Source: Symsagittifera roscoffensis
Taxonomy: Eukaryota > Xenacoelomorpha > Acoela > Convolutidae
Length of the DNA: 64,000 nt
NCBI RefSeq assembly: GCF_963678635.1
Contig: NC_087062.1
Span: 54,942,473-55,006,472, forward strand
Direction of reading: 5' to 3'
Below, one piece after another: positions 22,701 through 32,700 of this stretch. Below the pieces are notes generated by a model. The model saw only the letters and a list, made by a program, of their open reading frames with translations, was not told the DNA's origin and made no database searches. Every line of letters starts with the position of its first letter. Position 1 is the first letter of the stretch. Both the position numbers and the translations under genes were made by a program.

Positions 22701-24908
22701 AGGGAGGACCCGGTCCCATTGGATCTGTTGCTGCGCTCGAACCTGGTCCAGCAGGAACTCTCTCGCATGAATATAAACAGCCTCTCACTATTGGATAAAA
22801 CGGTGCAAGTCACACCACAAGGTGGATTGTTAGAAAGAGAAGTGACCAGAGATGACCCCGAGTGGACAGCAGCAGTGGCATCGCTGACAATCAGTGAGAA
22901 AGTGAAGATCATGCCGTCCAGACGACAACACGAAGAGAACTTGAGGGATTGTAGGACAATAGTTCAGCAACTAGTATCCTCAATACCCCAAGAGATTTTA
23001 ACCAGTACTTCTTACGGACAGAAAGGACAGGAGAGCGGCAGGCAAAAGAAAACTGTCACCTTTGTAGACCGGGATAAAGACGGTGAAGTTGTAAAACAAA
23101 ATCTGCTGCAAGACTATTTGTCCGGGGAGAAGGATGAGGAGAAAAACCAGCGATCACAAGATCAACACCCGGGACAAGTGAATTGGTCCGGGGAGTCCGA
23201 GATAGACGAGAAAATACCTGATGAGAAACAGGACCTAGAGAACAAGGTTTTGTCCGGGGAGTTCAGATGGATGCGAAGGAAATACGGACATGATCTGGAG
23301 GAGCGTGCAGTCTCCAGCACAACACCTTCGACGGATGATGAATCCCGAAACTCAGGAATGGACACCTATTCCGACAGGAATTCGACTTCGGGATCCGAAC
23401 TGTCAGAACTGGCGATACACACGCTACTAGTGGAAACTCGGGCGAGAGACCTGGACAGAGAGGTGTACCAGGATCCTGACAGTGATCGCTACCTAATACC
23501 AAGCGAAAGAGTCTTTGACAACGCAGCGGATGACTTAGAAACGATAGCGGTATCGAAACGTTCGATAAGCCTGTTGCCGCAGAAAGAGGTAGTCAGGACT
23601 GATCTTCAGCCGTTTCAGCAAGAAACACAACCGTTGGTGAAGATTTGGTGCGTTAAGATGGAAGAAGACAGACATCAGCCCAACGAGCTGAATAGTCAGA
23701 TGAGAGTCATGAAGACGTACTTGAAGGCGAGATACAGACTCTCGGACCTTCTAAGGGCGCAGAGAAATGATCGCATGACAAGCAACCTAAAAAGGTGGAT
23801 AGAAAACGGTGCACCTGACAAAGGTGACCTGGAAGAAGACAGCTATAGGATCCTGAGACAATACTTCATGCAGAAGGAGGGGAGATTATATCTGAACAAG
23901 GACGGGATCGTGGCTTGCAGGAGAAGAGAAGAAGACAAGGTCTTATACAAATATAACGCGATAGTGTTGCCGCAACTCTATCAGACAGAACTATTATTCA
24001 GGTCGCATGATCAGATGGGCCATCAAGGGATCGACAAAGTGTATCAGAGGATCCTGAAGCGCTTTGAGTGGCCTGGAATGAAAAAGGCATGCGAGAAATG
24101 GGTGACAGCATGTCTGTCATGCCAACAGGTCAAGGATCCTAGGAAGTTGCGATTTCCTTTACAATCGATTGAGTCGTCTGAATTCAACGAGGTGGTGAAG
24201 ATAGATCACCAGAAGATATGCATGACAGACAGCGGTTACAACCAAGTATTGGTCATGATAGATCACTTCACGAAGTATGCAGAGGCCGTGCCCTGCATAA
24301 CTGCCTCGGCGGAAGAGACATGCGACCACCTGATCAATACGTGGATAGCAAGACATGGTTGTCCAATGACGTTTCAATCGGACAATGGAACGGCTTTCGT
24401 AGGAGAGCTTACGAAAGAGCTTATGAGACGCTCACAGGTCGCTCAGGCTCACTCCACGACATACCACCCTCAAACGAATGGTTTAGTGGAAAGACAGAAT
24501 AGGACGTTAGTGTCGATGCTGAGAGTATATTGTTCCAGGTACATGACCGATTGGGACAGATACCTTCCGCAGGTGATGGGAGCTTATAATAGCACGCAAC
24601 ACTCCACCACTGGAGTCAGTCCACACATGATGCTAACTGGACACGAAAAGTCTTTACCCTTAACCTTCTTCTACCCAGAATATGAGGGAAAGAAAACGTC
24701 CCCACAGGTCTACGTGAGGGATGTGATCAGACGCCAACAGGAGTTGAACGACTTGTGTAGACGAAACACTCAGCAGGCACAGGCAAGGCAGAGGAAAAGA
24801 TTCGACAAGAAAGCAGCTGGTGCAAAGGCTTACTCGGTGGGAGACTACGTTTGGGTATTTCAGAACGTTATACCACCGAAAGGGACGAAGAAGCTTCTGA
24901 AGAAGTAG
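16773..24908 (+). CDS. Gag-pol polyprotein of element B (capsid, zinc knuckles, protease, RT, RNase H, integrase) up to an in-frame TAG
   Basis: The frame of 2,711 codons starts at ATG 16773. The N-terminal 450 residues are polar with a predicted coiled coil (about 285-400). A Gag capsid-like helical region follows (about 590-770), then two CX2CX4HX4C zinc knuckles (near residues 801 and 853). Aspartic protease: LLDTGAVVSV, active D1160. RT: TTLDLGSAFWQ (D1580) and YVDDVVIA (D1647, D1648). RNase H: DTDAS near 1795. Integrase: HX4H (2412, 2417), CX2C (2447, 2450) and the D2478, D2537, E2573 triad with the typical 35-residue spacing between the last two. About 500 low-complexity, acidic residues between RNase H and integrase are unusual. 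A TAG at 24906-24908 falls just after the integrase (KKLLKK), within the GPF-type module. Confidence 0.95.
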   Translation: MSLDKSRIPKRGNSSRKFIPEKQRKTMTDPFVDWIKRSRSDKRGTVSGRMVETRSQKTSEERRELLEVEVNTDHTMNDNQGVNGLEGRGRRLASESTPVEQGHDFATSTGTLDREEMSELSDISTEVTATRRSPTDNTMMASGTGKQTTSSSFSERMKNTFGNIFPFSMGGGAGNDGESQEEEDEEEQGDFGSQVSLNSSIQESEAHVGRETGTMDKFGVVTTISKEANTPGQSKDFAIRTSSEPQPEESRTRGLGNALADPEIDNDKTSRQRIKARISTSTKLPGTDRVTPPLVTPLMDNGAALEEALNNIVGSLEEQNEQMSIRMSELERAVHIERESLREEINRNRQEVGRSEKRLKERTDEHLTRNLSRMTREAEQRELRLRADMEKLRIQQEQSLGSLDIKIDAMMERRTQAIMDRLDGQLSSKSGPKEGEPNSGGPSREPRVNFNEHQMRKTYGSTRGRGSSSGYATRGNTAWGPNSRASSTGNRQTSNERPTQGTHATGRSDSGNRGHASPRRSHVGQAGNAYGDSDCRDAPHTEPSTRCEDTQAGHSRDATAMATAFEPLNRSLETFLTRLSRTNERSEKSRRVFKKPRCYKDESDGCIDTWIEVMKLHFEEEDLSERQECSALTSNLEGTALNCVMAKKQYQRDTAEKIFEILLNRFGSGVQGHQAMMRFEKRRQREDETIDKFLDDLEMLRRRSQPDESNRRMNLAVASKFIDGVKNDELRTMLATHYTPLSTNAPTPEELRLKSKEYLLLKPPSKSGYYKNNYGNFNNGPANQGNNWYKPRDDMDKRRSCANCSSTDHHVSACPAYKQGMKAIGFSLEDEDASDLDHEDFMRGVIAKFGPRCFFCNLEGHFKSDCPQFWDAVADIKHPRHEEALSGVKASKARLLSEAEARRKDKPQELVAKKMQAVTEEAREPEPATAADDFKIDYRAAARDAINRVQQELVTREIEQKVKLELENEKLQEQLNAFEATEVEEAKTPSSLSMKLNVISGQRFGMVPQGSKIQSIISVAGHQVIRNLSEPSEFTLMHLDTYADYLRQMEPRTESRAVRALLTTGGPRMKKLHGRYLEVYGPYQVMLNVDGISIYTRTYITTDDDQMGQIYLGEEELKVRRIGHDAMMEQDAVHIGYEADVTAHLLDTNGTKIGVTGLLDTGAVVSVMPIKTWERMGFTREDLIPTNLRLAAANRGAIYVAGRTPVTVLHMGGRNLWMSFLVVENLDDADQFILGRDFVRNFDVMIDLNNGLIRIRNPDRKYVKRPINRIITDENKVPVFLDRKVKLQPGQAVVAIFRMRNLNSLSDSKQVCLVPNPNSQSSVILGRSFSVTRNGLCVSVLLNTLDTTVSIQRGKKLGYALPMRTDYEETENSKKYSVKDCPYHANKDKILKRINELKSIHKLFSMKSETDDGLSSCSNFPERPSSYELDSDKPVLPEIEHLKGKTGEGDFEKLRDLLDRNAEVFLKHKADIGCCNFVEHEIELEEGAVPHREGARRMTPHKSEACRAEIEMLLEYDMIKPSKSPWACGVVMAKKKGGQLRFCCDFRYLNAVTIKDAYPIPRIDESLSKLGDAKFFTTLDLGSAFWQVPLRKKDREKTGFACELGLYQWKRMPFGLCNATATFQRLMAQALTGVTKKYGNLLMCYVDDVVIATPTLEDHIDRLDEVFGCMKRAGLKCKPSKCEILRDSIKYLGRMVDRHGVRPDPEAVEAVLTWKAPRTDTQLMSFLGFANYYREFIKGYADKVYPMQKLMRNKGKKFEWNEEAQVAFENIKRELCEAPVLGMPTEKGMYVLDTDASVVAISGILHQEQEWNGRTVLGPIAYGSKVLSDTEMKYGAPKAEMFAVVTFVEKYRAYLGSAPFKLRVDIRPLSWLKTYSIDQSYIGRWIERLDGYHMIIEHRMRDKHQNADSLSKKTEFYERLEQKQANQAEVKEGFSFLDKETYEALPLTRWLDKSGHPIPGHPELPVEKAAEIKILSREDPVPLDLLLRSNLVQQELSRMNINSLSLLDKTVQVTPQGGLLEREVTRDDPEWTAAVASLTISEKVKIMPSRRQHEENLRDCRTIVQQLVSSIPQEILTSTSYGQKGQESGRQKKTVTFVDRDKDGEVVKQNLLQDYLSGEKDEEKNQRSQDQHPGQVNWSGESEIDEKIPDEKQDLENKVLSGEFRWMRRKYGHDLEERAVSSTTPSTDDESRNSGMDTYSDRNSTSGSELSELAIHTLLVETRARDLDREVYQDPDSDRYLIPSERVFDNAADDLETIAVSKRSISLLPQKEVVRTDLQPFQQETQPLVKIWCVKMEEDRHQPNELNSQMRVMKTYLKARYRLSDLLRAQRNDRMTSNLKRWIENGAPDKGDLEEDSYRILRQYFMQKEGRLYLNKDGIVACRRREEDKVLYKYNAIVLPQLYQTELLFRSHDQMGHQGIDKVYQRILKRFEWPGMKKACEKWVTACLSCQQVKDPRKLRFPLQSIESSEFNEVVKIDHQKICMTDSGYNQVLVMIDHFTKYAEAVPCITASAEETCDHLINTWIARHGCPMTFQSDNGTAFVGELTKELMRRSQVAQAHSTTYHPQTNGLVERQNRTLVSMLRVYCSRYMTDWDRYLPQVMGAYNSTQHSTTGVSPHMMLTGHEKSLPLTFFYPEYEGKKTSPQVYVRDVIRRQQELNDLCRRNTQQAQARQRKRFDKKAAGAKAYSVGDYVWVFQNVIPPKGTKKLLKK
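23119..23261 (+). repeat. Three internal copies of the polypurine-site sequence TGTCCGGGGAG at 66-bp intervals
   Basis: TGTCCGGGGAG at 23119-23129 and 23251-23261, and GGTCCGGGGAG at 23185-23195, are spaced exactly 66 bp (22 codons, encoding L/W-SGE each time), with diverged sequence between them. A fourth copy is at 25739-25749. The same 11-mer abuts the 3' LTR (37162-37172), where plus-strand DNA synthesis should be primed. A protein repeat with shared codons is the simple alternative. Confidence 0.7.
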
Positions 24909-26360
24909 GGGGGACCCTTCATGATTACAGAGGTGCACCAAGAGGGACGCTTTTATAGACTGAGTACTGGCCGAGCCGCCCACTACGAGAACATCAAGCC
25001 ACACAATCCATCGACAGAAGACTGGTGTATACCTGCAGACATGGAAGAAGGGGATTATCTAATGATGGACCCTGCTTGTGAGATCAATGAAAAAGGCACC
25101 AGGGAGAAGAACGATGGAAACGAAGTCGTAGAGGAAGGCACGGATACACCATTGGACCTGGATCCAAACGAACAGATCGAAGCAGACGATGAAACCTTGC
25201 CCTACGCAGAGGAAGATTGGCAGGATTCCGAACAGACAGAGGTTCCCAAGAATTTGGAACCGGATCTTCCGTTCACGATACAGACTCGTCAGAAAGACGG
25301 GACGAGAACAAGAAAGAAATACAATCCTTACGGTGACGACTTTGTAGTGGAAAGGATAGATCTAAAGAAAATAGTGGAGGAAGTAGTGGGTTTAGAGGAA
25401 ATAACCGTGTCACAAGACATTGACATAGTCGATGATCACAACGATGAGTGGGTTGACGACTGGTCGAAACCCGAGGTGGAGTTCGACGATGAGCAACAGC
25501 AGTCAAATGAACAAGACCTGACGAACCTGCGTGTCTTAGAGTGGCTGAACGAAATGAAATCAGACCCCAAAAAGACCAGCGTTACGATTCAAGACGTAGA
25601 TCGCGAAAGCGCGAAATACATTAAGACCGAACGAGTTGATCCTTCCTGGGCTGCCCAGGAAGGACAACTTCTCATTCCAGCTTCTAATATTGACTTAATA
25701 CCCGGTATGCGATCGACGGGGACGCCGATGGATATTTTTGTCCGGGGAGTGGGGGTAGGACTTACCCACACTGAAAACTTGATAATAAAAAAATTGAGAA
25801 TAGCAAGAGAAACAGGAAACTTAGAAGCAGAAACAGGCGAAGAACCTAAGAAACCTGACATAGGCAAGGTAGTTGAGTCATATTTTAACTTACCAAATGA
25901 ATATTCAAGTAACATAGTACTAACAGATAGTGATTTCATACTCACAAACAGAACATGTGCGATAGCAATCACCGCAGACATGAGTTTTAGGACGGCGCTA
26001 GCGGCAGATTTTAAGAGGGAATACAAAAACGTGGAATTCCTTTGGAAGCAAAGACCAGGGATAGGGGGCGTAGCAGCCTTACCCCCGGTGGTGTCGCAGA
26101 TACCAGGAAAGTACTTATGCTTCTTGGTAACGAGGGCGACGGAGAAGCAGCACTTGGACCCAGAAAACCTAGTCTTGTCTTTGACGAGGCTGAGGGACTT
26201 CCTTGTGGAAATGGACGTGAAGGAGCTCTCGCTTCCAGTGTACGATCCAAATAGAGGAAGACTGCATCCTCGGGAATTGTACGCGCTTGTACACGTGATA
26301 TTCTCTGATACGAACATACAAGTGTATCTACATAAGAAATATTACTTAAGTATAGGCTGA
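24909..26360 (+). CDS. Polyprotein C-terminal part: GPF-like module, acidic region, macro-domain-like tail
   Basis: This continues the gag-pol frame directly after the TAG at 24906-24908. The first residues (GPFMITEVHQEGRFYRL, then HYENIKPHNPS) are the usual Ty3/gypsy integrase C-terminal module, so the stop is internal to one polyprotein. A strongly acidic stretch of about 200 residues follows. The last 165 residues (about 25863 to 26357) resemble a macro domain: ILTNRTCAIAITADMS, an FKREY helix, PGIGGVAALPP, KYLCFLVTRATEK, ELSLPVYDPNRGRLHP, NIQVYLHKKYY. Macro domains bind or hydrolyse ADP-ribose. The loop that carries the catalytic aspartate in OARD1 looks different here, so binding without catalysis is possible. 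The copy A tail (2-283) is conserved. Confidence 0.85.
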   Translation, partial: GGPFMITEVHQEGRFYRLSTGRAAHYENIKPHNPSTEDWCIPADMEEGDYLMMDPACEINEKGTREKNDGNEVVEEGTDTPLDLDPNEQIEADDETLPYAEEDWQDSEQTEVPKNLEPDLPFTIQTRQKDGTRTRKKYNPYGDDFVVERIDLKKIVEEVVGLEEITVSQDIDIVDDHNDEWVDDWSKPEVEFDDEQQQSNEQDLTNLRVLEWLNEMKSDPKKTSVTIQDVDRESAKYIKTERVDPSWAAQEGQLLIPASNIDLIPGMRSTGTPMDIFVRGVGVGLTHTENLIIKKLRIARETGNLEAETGEEPKKPDIGKVVESYFNLPNEYSSNIVLTDSDFILTNRTCAIAITADMSFRTALAADFKREYKNVEFLWKQRPGIGGVAALPPVVSQIPGKYLCFLVTRATEKQHLDPENLVLSLTRLRDFLVEMDVKELSLPVYDPNRGRLHPRELYALVHVIFSDTNIQVYLHKKYYLSIG

Positions 26361-26771
26361 GTGATGAGCAAGAGGGTGTTGGGCCGGGGACCAAGTTACA
26401 TGTAATGTGTGATGTGTGTGTTATGTTGTGTTATGTAATGTAATGTTATGTGTTAGGTTATTAAGATCATGGGTAAGTAGGGGTTAGTGACCATGAACAA
26501 CTAAATGACGATCTTGGGAATAGATCCAAAGTTTGGACTGTCCAATCTTAGGTCGAATTCCAAAATTTTAGAAACCAATTGATTTTAATAAATTTTAGGA
26601 TAAATATCTTTTTATCTGAACTGTCTTTAAGCAAATTTTAACGATATATATTAAGGTGAAACTGACAGGTGTGACAGTCGTGATTCCTTTTCTAGATCCT
26701 GATTGATCATTTAATTGCTCACTTGAGTCAAAACTTGAAATCGAAATCAAATCAAACTTGGAAAGAACAGT
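26361..26771 (+). other. Inter-ORF spacer of element B with candidate 3' splice site
   Basis: A 411-base non-coding spacer separates the ORFs. GATTCCTTTTCTAG ends in AG at 26694-26695, 76 bases before the ATG of the second ORF. The same tract is at 584-597 in copy A. Retroviruses and env-bearing gypsy elements express the downstream ORF from a spliced RNA; this site would serve that. The donor was not identified. Confidence 0.6.
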
Positions 26772-29700
26772 ATGGACAATTTCAACCTGGATGAATTGAT
26801 GGACCTGGCAGAGGCATATGTAGGACCGATGGTAGATGCGATCTATCGTCGGCTGATCGAACGAGACTTCGCTCTGGAGGACCCAGAGGTGGTCATGTTG
26901 CTGACCGCCCTGATTAACATCTTGGGGCACGACAACCGTGGGGACCGCCCCACGGAAGTCCTGTTGATGGCAGCATATGGAGAAAGAGGAGTACTAGATC
27001 GCCCGAACATGAGAGTGATGAGGTGGAGAAACGGGGCTCTCTCAGGGAGTGACTTGGCGAATGAGCCTGGGTTGGGAAGTTCTAGGACTTACCAACCAGG
27101 TGAGATGCCAATGCCCTCCAAGCCCAAACCTGGGCTGACGAGAATGCATCGGGAGATGAACAGCGAGGCGACCTCGTCTGGTGCACCACTGAGAGCAGCT
27201 GTGCCACCAAAAGGGGCGAAAGTAACACAGAAGGTTCAGACGAACCAAACCATACAAGATCTGGACGAGATGAACGATCAGCTGAGAAGTACGAAGAAGG
27301 AGTTAGACGATATGACGAAAACCATGCTGGCGATGGAGGAAGACCGGGACATGTGGAGAAAGTTGTTTGAAGACTGCAACAAAAAGCAGGGTCAAGAGAT
27401 CGAACGCTTAAGGCAGGAATACAAAGAGCGATCGGAGCAGGTGGCGTTGACGACGTCCATTGAGAAAGTGATACCTGCAAGGGATATTCCTCGTGGGCAG
27501 TCCCCGATGGAGCTCTTGACACCTCGAGAAATGAGTCAAACAACGGAGACACGGCTTCCAGCAGAGACGAACCGAGTAACAATCCCGGATCCTAGTCACC
27601 CCTTGGATGATCCCGTCGTAGAACAGACAGTGAGAAAACTGATAGAGACGGCTGGACGATTGGTCGCTAACAAGAATGCACCAGGTTCCGGGGTGACTGC
27701 ACCCTATGGAACGATTGACGATACGGGCAGAGTACAACTCTCCCAGACAGTAATCAGACAAGGGATGAGTAACGTGACACCACTCATGGGGAACTCGAGA
27801 ATCCCAGAGAGGAAAGTAAGGAAGATGCCAGCGAAGAAAGTGTCTCGTGTAATAGACGTGCAGAAGAATAATCAATTGAAGTATAATTTCACGGGAGTTC
27901 CGGAGACAGATCCGAGAGCCTGCTTCAATCGAGCTACCTGGAGCCCGGCTGTGAACCTGCAGCAACCACCACTCGGGACATCTCACCTGATATTGGGAGA
28001 CAGCTTAGTCAGAGTGCTGTCGAATTTGAGGACCTCATGGGTCACCACGGTGATGGCCTTTGGAGGCGCGACGATTGCCCAATTATATCGCATGGTGGAG
28101 CTGATGAATCCAGGGAAGATACCCAATGTGATGATCTTAGTTGGGACGAATGATATCTCCAGAGGATCAGATGAGCAGGAAGCACTGTGGGAATCAATGA
28201 TGGTGTATTTGTTTACTACTCTCTGGCAGAAGTTCAGTTGCGCGGTACTGACCGTTTGCACGGTGCCAATGAACGCAAGAAGCCTGACAGCATCAGGAAG
28301 AAGGCACAACGAGGGAGTCATGAGATGGAACAACATCTTGAGAGACCTAGCAAATCGAAATGCCGGAAGAATGATCCTCATGGACATTGAACATGAATTG
28401 AGAGCCATGGATCAAGCCAGACTGACCACAGATGGCATCCACTTCGACAGTGTCGAAGGACAAGCCTGGTTGAATCGAGTCTTCCAAGAACGGTTGGATG
28501 AGCTGGAAGCAGAACTCTTTGACACAGGAGTACTGAAGGAAGAGGGAACGGTGAGTGATACGGTGATCACCACCTTTGTACCTCCTAACCTGGAAACACG
28601 CTTGGGTACGGTCCCAGCTGTCACAAATTACCGGCAACAAAGCTCCGGTGAACCAGGTCGAAGAACAGACGTACAAGATCGGTTGGGAGAAGCACCGATG
28701 AGGAGGACAATTCATCCTAGGAAAAGGATAGGACCTGTCAACCAACCAATCGAGGAAGTAGCAGGCACATCCAGATCGGACACTAGATCGGAGACGACGA
28801 GTACCAGTCGAGAGGAGAGACCGAGCAGAGGCTCATTGATGTGGTCGCGATCCATACCGTCTCCTTGGCATATATACAAAGAAGAACTAATGAAGCTGGA
28901 CCTAAAGAGAGTGAGCTTCATCGAAGATGCAAGGAGGATGCTGAATGGAGCGACGCTATCCGTCAGCAGATTGTACTCGATAACCGGCGTAGACTGGTTG
29001 ATAGCCGCTAGCATAAATTTCAGCTCCACGACGGCCTTGAGATTTGCCGACTTGGAGGGACTGCCCTCCAACAACACAATAGGACCTGTGAATGCAAGAC
29101 CGTTGCAAGATGTGAGATTGAACCATGATGAGAGGAATCGTGAAGAAAGGCCAGGAAGATTCCTGACGGCGAGAGCGCCGATTGGACAACACGTGAAGAT
29201 ATTCAGGCAATTGACGACACCACCTGGTCATGTGAAGGAGAGAGTGTACCCAAAACTAGTGAACCAAGATGGTGATGCCCAGAGATATGGCGGATTGACA
29301 GCGATAAAGAAAGATGAGACCATCTTCGCCGCCTACGACAAAGCAGAGATGAGAAAGGCCAAAATCATGGTAGTAGCGAATTCAGAGTTCGTGTACACCT
29401 CTAAGTCTTTGTTTTGGCCGGACGTCATAATGCTGGCCGCAGTTGACCTAGACCTATTGCAATCAGTGTCATTGGCTATAGGGGTACAAAGGCAGACAGA
29501 AATGAACCCGATAACGATTGTGTTTGCTGGCATCAATGACCATCTACACAGTAGAGGTTTTCTGAGCAGGCTCAGAGATCCTGCAACAGCAGAAAACGCA
29601 GTATGGCCAGCGATAAAAGACATCCTGGAGTCAATGGGTGAAGTGGTAGACGCGACAAAGGAGGGATCATTCAATAAAGTGACGTTGAGAGTAGTATTTG

Positions 29701-32700
29701 CGTTGTCTCCGGGATATGCACATCTCCCGGATGGACTGAAATTTGTGTATGCAATGGTAGCCTTACTTTCGGAGGGAAAATATGATGTGATCATATCAGC
29801 CCCGAATCGCATGATAGAAATGGAGAACCTGAGGCCACTTAAGGCTGAACTGCCTGCAGTATGGTCAGATATCTCAAACGCGATGAGAGGGTTCAAGGAC
29901 CACGCGCTACACATGTTGGTGTTGGACGAAGTGCTGGGGTTGGAACTGTCCAACTTCAGTCGGCAACTCAAACTGAAACCAGGAATAGATGACGACCATC
30001 GAGTGATCACGGCGATGTCCAACGACTTGTGGTTCCGAGCAATGGAAGTGGCGAGTGAAGACACGAGAAGAAAGAATTCACTGGAGACGAGAGCTCATCT
30101 GGAAGCGATGGTGCTGAGAACCAAGCCGGAAGCAAACCAGTGGCTACACCTGAATCCGAGAGTAGCGGCATTGGGTGCAGATGCTTTTCAGCAAGGCCCA
30201 GTAATGATCACTAAGATACACGCCTACTTGTTGAAGGAGGTGAACCTGGCGGAAAATGCCGGAGAAAAGACAGCTGAGTTCGTGAACAGAATGTGTCAGA
30301 TTACTCTGGAAACCTTCTGGACCCAGGAAGTGAAGGGACAGGAGGGATTTGAAAGGACAGATAGCATGCTAGAAGGGTTGGGAGCCGGATGGACCGCGTC
30401 CTTCTTGGCAAAAGTCTACCCGAAAGTCTCGCACTATTTGATAAAGGAATTCCTCCAAGCAGTAGTGAAAGTATCGATAGTGGAATTAATAGCCTTGTTC
30501 GTGACATTTGGAGCGGAGAATTTTGTGAAAGGACCGGCGATACTGCTTACGGATGGAATACAGAACCTGCGACTAGATGGACTTCTGACATTGATCGCAA
30601 TAACCCATGGAAACTTGGGAGGACTGATGAAACTGGCACGTTGTCCAGAGCAGATGAAAGAGAGAGTGAGGAATCTGGATATGAAGAAATCCACAGACTC
30701 GTGGAACAAAATAAGAGACCTGAGACACACTCTTATCCAGTATCTCTTGCAGCAGAATCGCTTTGGAACCGGAGAAGACGAGACAATTGAAAGAGAGGAA
30801 GATGTTAGACGACATGTTGGAGGCATGCCGCTGTTAACAGATTTGAGCTTAGCTATGAGAATCGATCCCTTGGCGCTGATCAGAGGAGTCACGGAGTTCG
30901 TGACAGTGATCTATGGACCAGCAGTCACCTTTGCGTTCCCTGACGTTAAAGTGGAAGCATATAGGAGGTCGGTGTTGCACCTGAACCTCATATCGACAGT
31001 GGACGGTAGTACACTGAACTGGTGTGAGCAGCACGCATTGCGAGAGCTCATGAGTGAAGATCTGTTATTTGCGAAAATATCGGAGCCAGAGATGACAGTC
31101 ATCAATTTTGACGATCACTTCTGTGACCGCATGGGAGAAGTAGAAAGAGGGCACATCGAGGTGTTTCCAAAGCTTTGGAATCTGAGGCCCTATGACAAAA
31201 CGAATGGTGAAATGACCAGAGTGCCTCGTCTCACAGCAGCGTATCACAAGGTGAGAGAAGAGACGAAGGACTGGGGCGATTACAAGAAGCTACCCGAAGC
31301 AATCCCTGAATTCCCTCTGATAAGAAGGATGTTGCTCGGAGCAGTCTCCGTAGTACAAACTCCTAGGTTGAGAGCATTCGAAACCAATGAAAGGAGAGTA
31401 GGGAATTTCTCGGCGACGATGGATCCATACTTCGTGGGGAGAAATGCCGCCGTGTTACAGTACACACGATTTGCGTACACGGATCAAGCGACGAGAAGGC
31501 GAATAAGCAACGCTGCTACTCCCAAGCCTGAAGGATTTGATGAGGAATGGAGGGGACTAGGCTTGGCTCCAATGAGGATGAGAGGCAGGACTGAATTGCC
31601 TGAAGCCTCAGTAATCCTGACCAGTGTGAGAAAAGAGATGAAAGCTGCGGGAGTATTGCAGACGAGAATTTTCCTAGCACCCTTCGGCTGCGAAGAAATC
31701 AAAGTGGTCCATGGAGAAGAGGAAGATAAATCGGCCGGTACATTGCTCATACCGAGATTCCATGAAGAAGCTGACAATGACGAACAAGGACCATCGAGCT
31801 CGAACAAGGACAAGTCAGAAGGAGATGACGGACAGGGTGGAAGCCGTCAGACTGAAGAACCCATGCAACAAGATCAAGCTGGTGGGGAGGACGACAGGGC
31901 ATCGATAGGAGGAACATCCAGCCTGGATTTCAACATCTTCAGTGATCTTGAAAACAATGCGGATACGTTGGAAACGACGGAGCTGGATGAAGACACCTCG
32001 ACACTGGAGCCTCCGTCAGCCTTTATGGAAATGAAACGGAATTTGCCGGAGAGCAGCTCTCCTGGCAATACAAGAAATAACGATCAGAAAATCCTCATGG
32101 AATCACCTCGGAGGAGAAGAATAGAGGCCTCAGCCAGAGTACCTTTCTTGGGATCGCTGCCCGAAGAAGAATGGGAAGTACATCACCGAGACCACGAGAG
32201 TAGGACGGGATGTAAGCTGGACAGAGTGGCGTTCATGGAAGAAGTCTGGACTGTGATTCAGAGCTATGGGACCCAGTCCATTCTCAAAACAGGTCTCAAT
32301 CAACCCTTGATGAGAGAAGTACTTAACAAGCTTGATGAGTGTGAAGGGAGACTAAGTGAGTTATTGATCGACTCAGCCACTGATGAGAGTGAAGCGAATT
32401 CTCCCATCAAGATGACACCGCAGGACAATGAAGGAGAGGTGGTGTACCTGTCAAGGACCAGGAGAGGAACGATGCGATCAAAAATGGTGATTGATAAAAT
32501 CAATGCGATGAAAATGAAGTTAGGCAGCAGAGTGATGCCGAGGAGAATTGGAAAGACGAAAGTGGATTCAGAAATATCGATGAAAGCTGGTAACTCAGCG
32601 AAAAGGAAGCGAGTCGAAGAAGTTATGGATTTGGGGCAAGGTGATTATCAATTGTCTGGCACAGATAGAATATTAACTGATATAGCGATGGTGCCACCCA

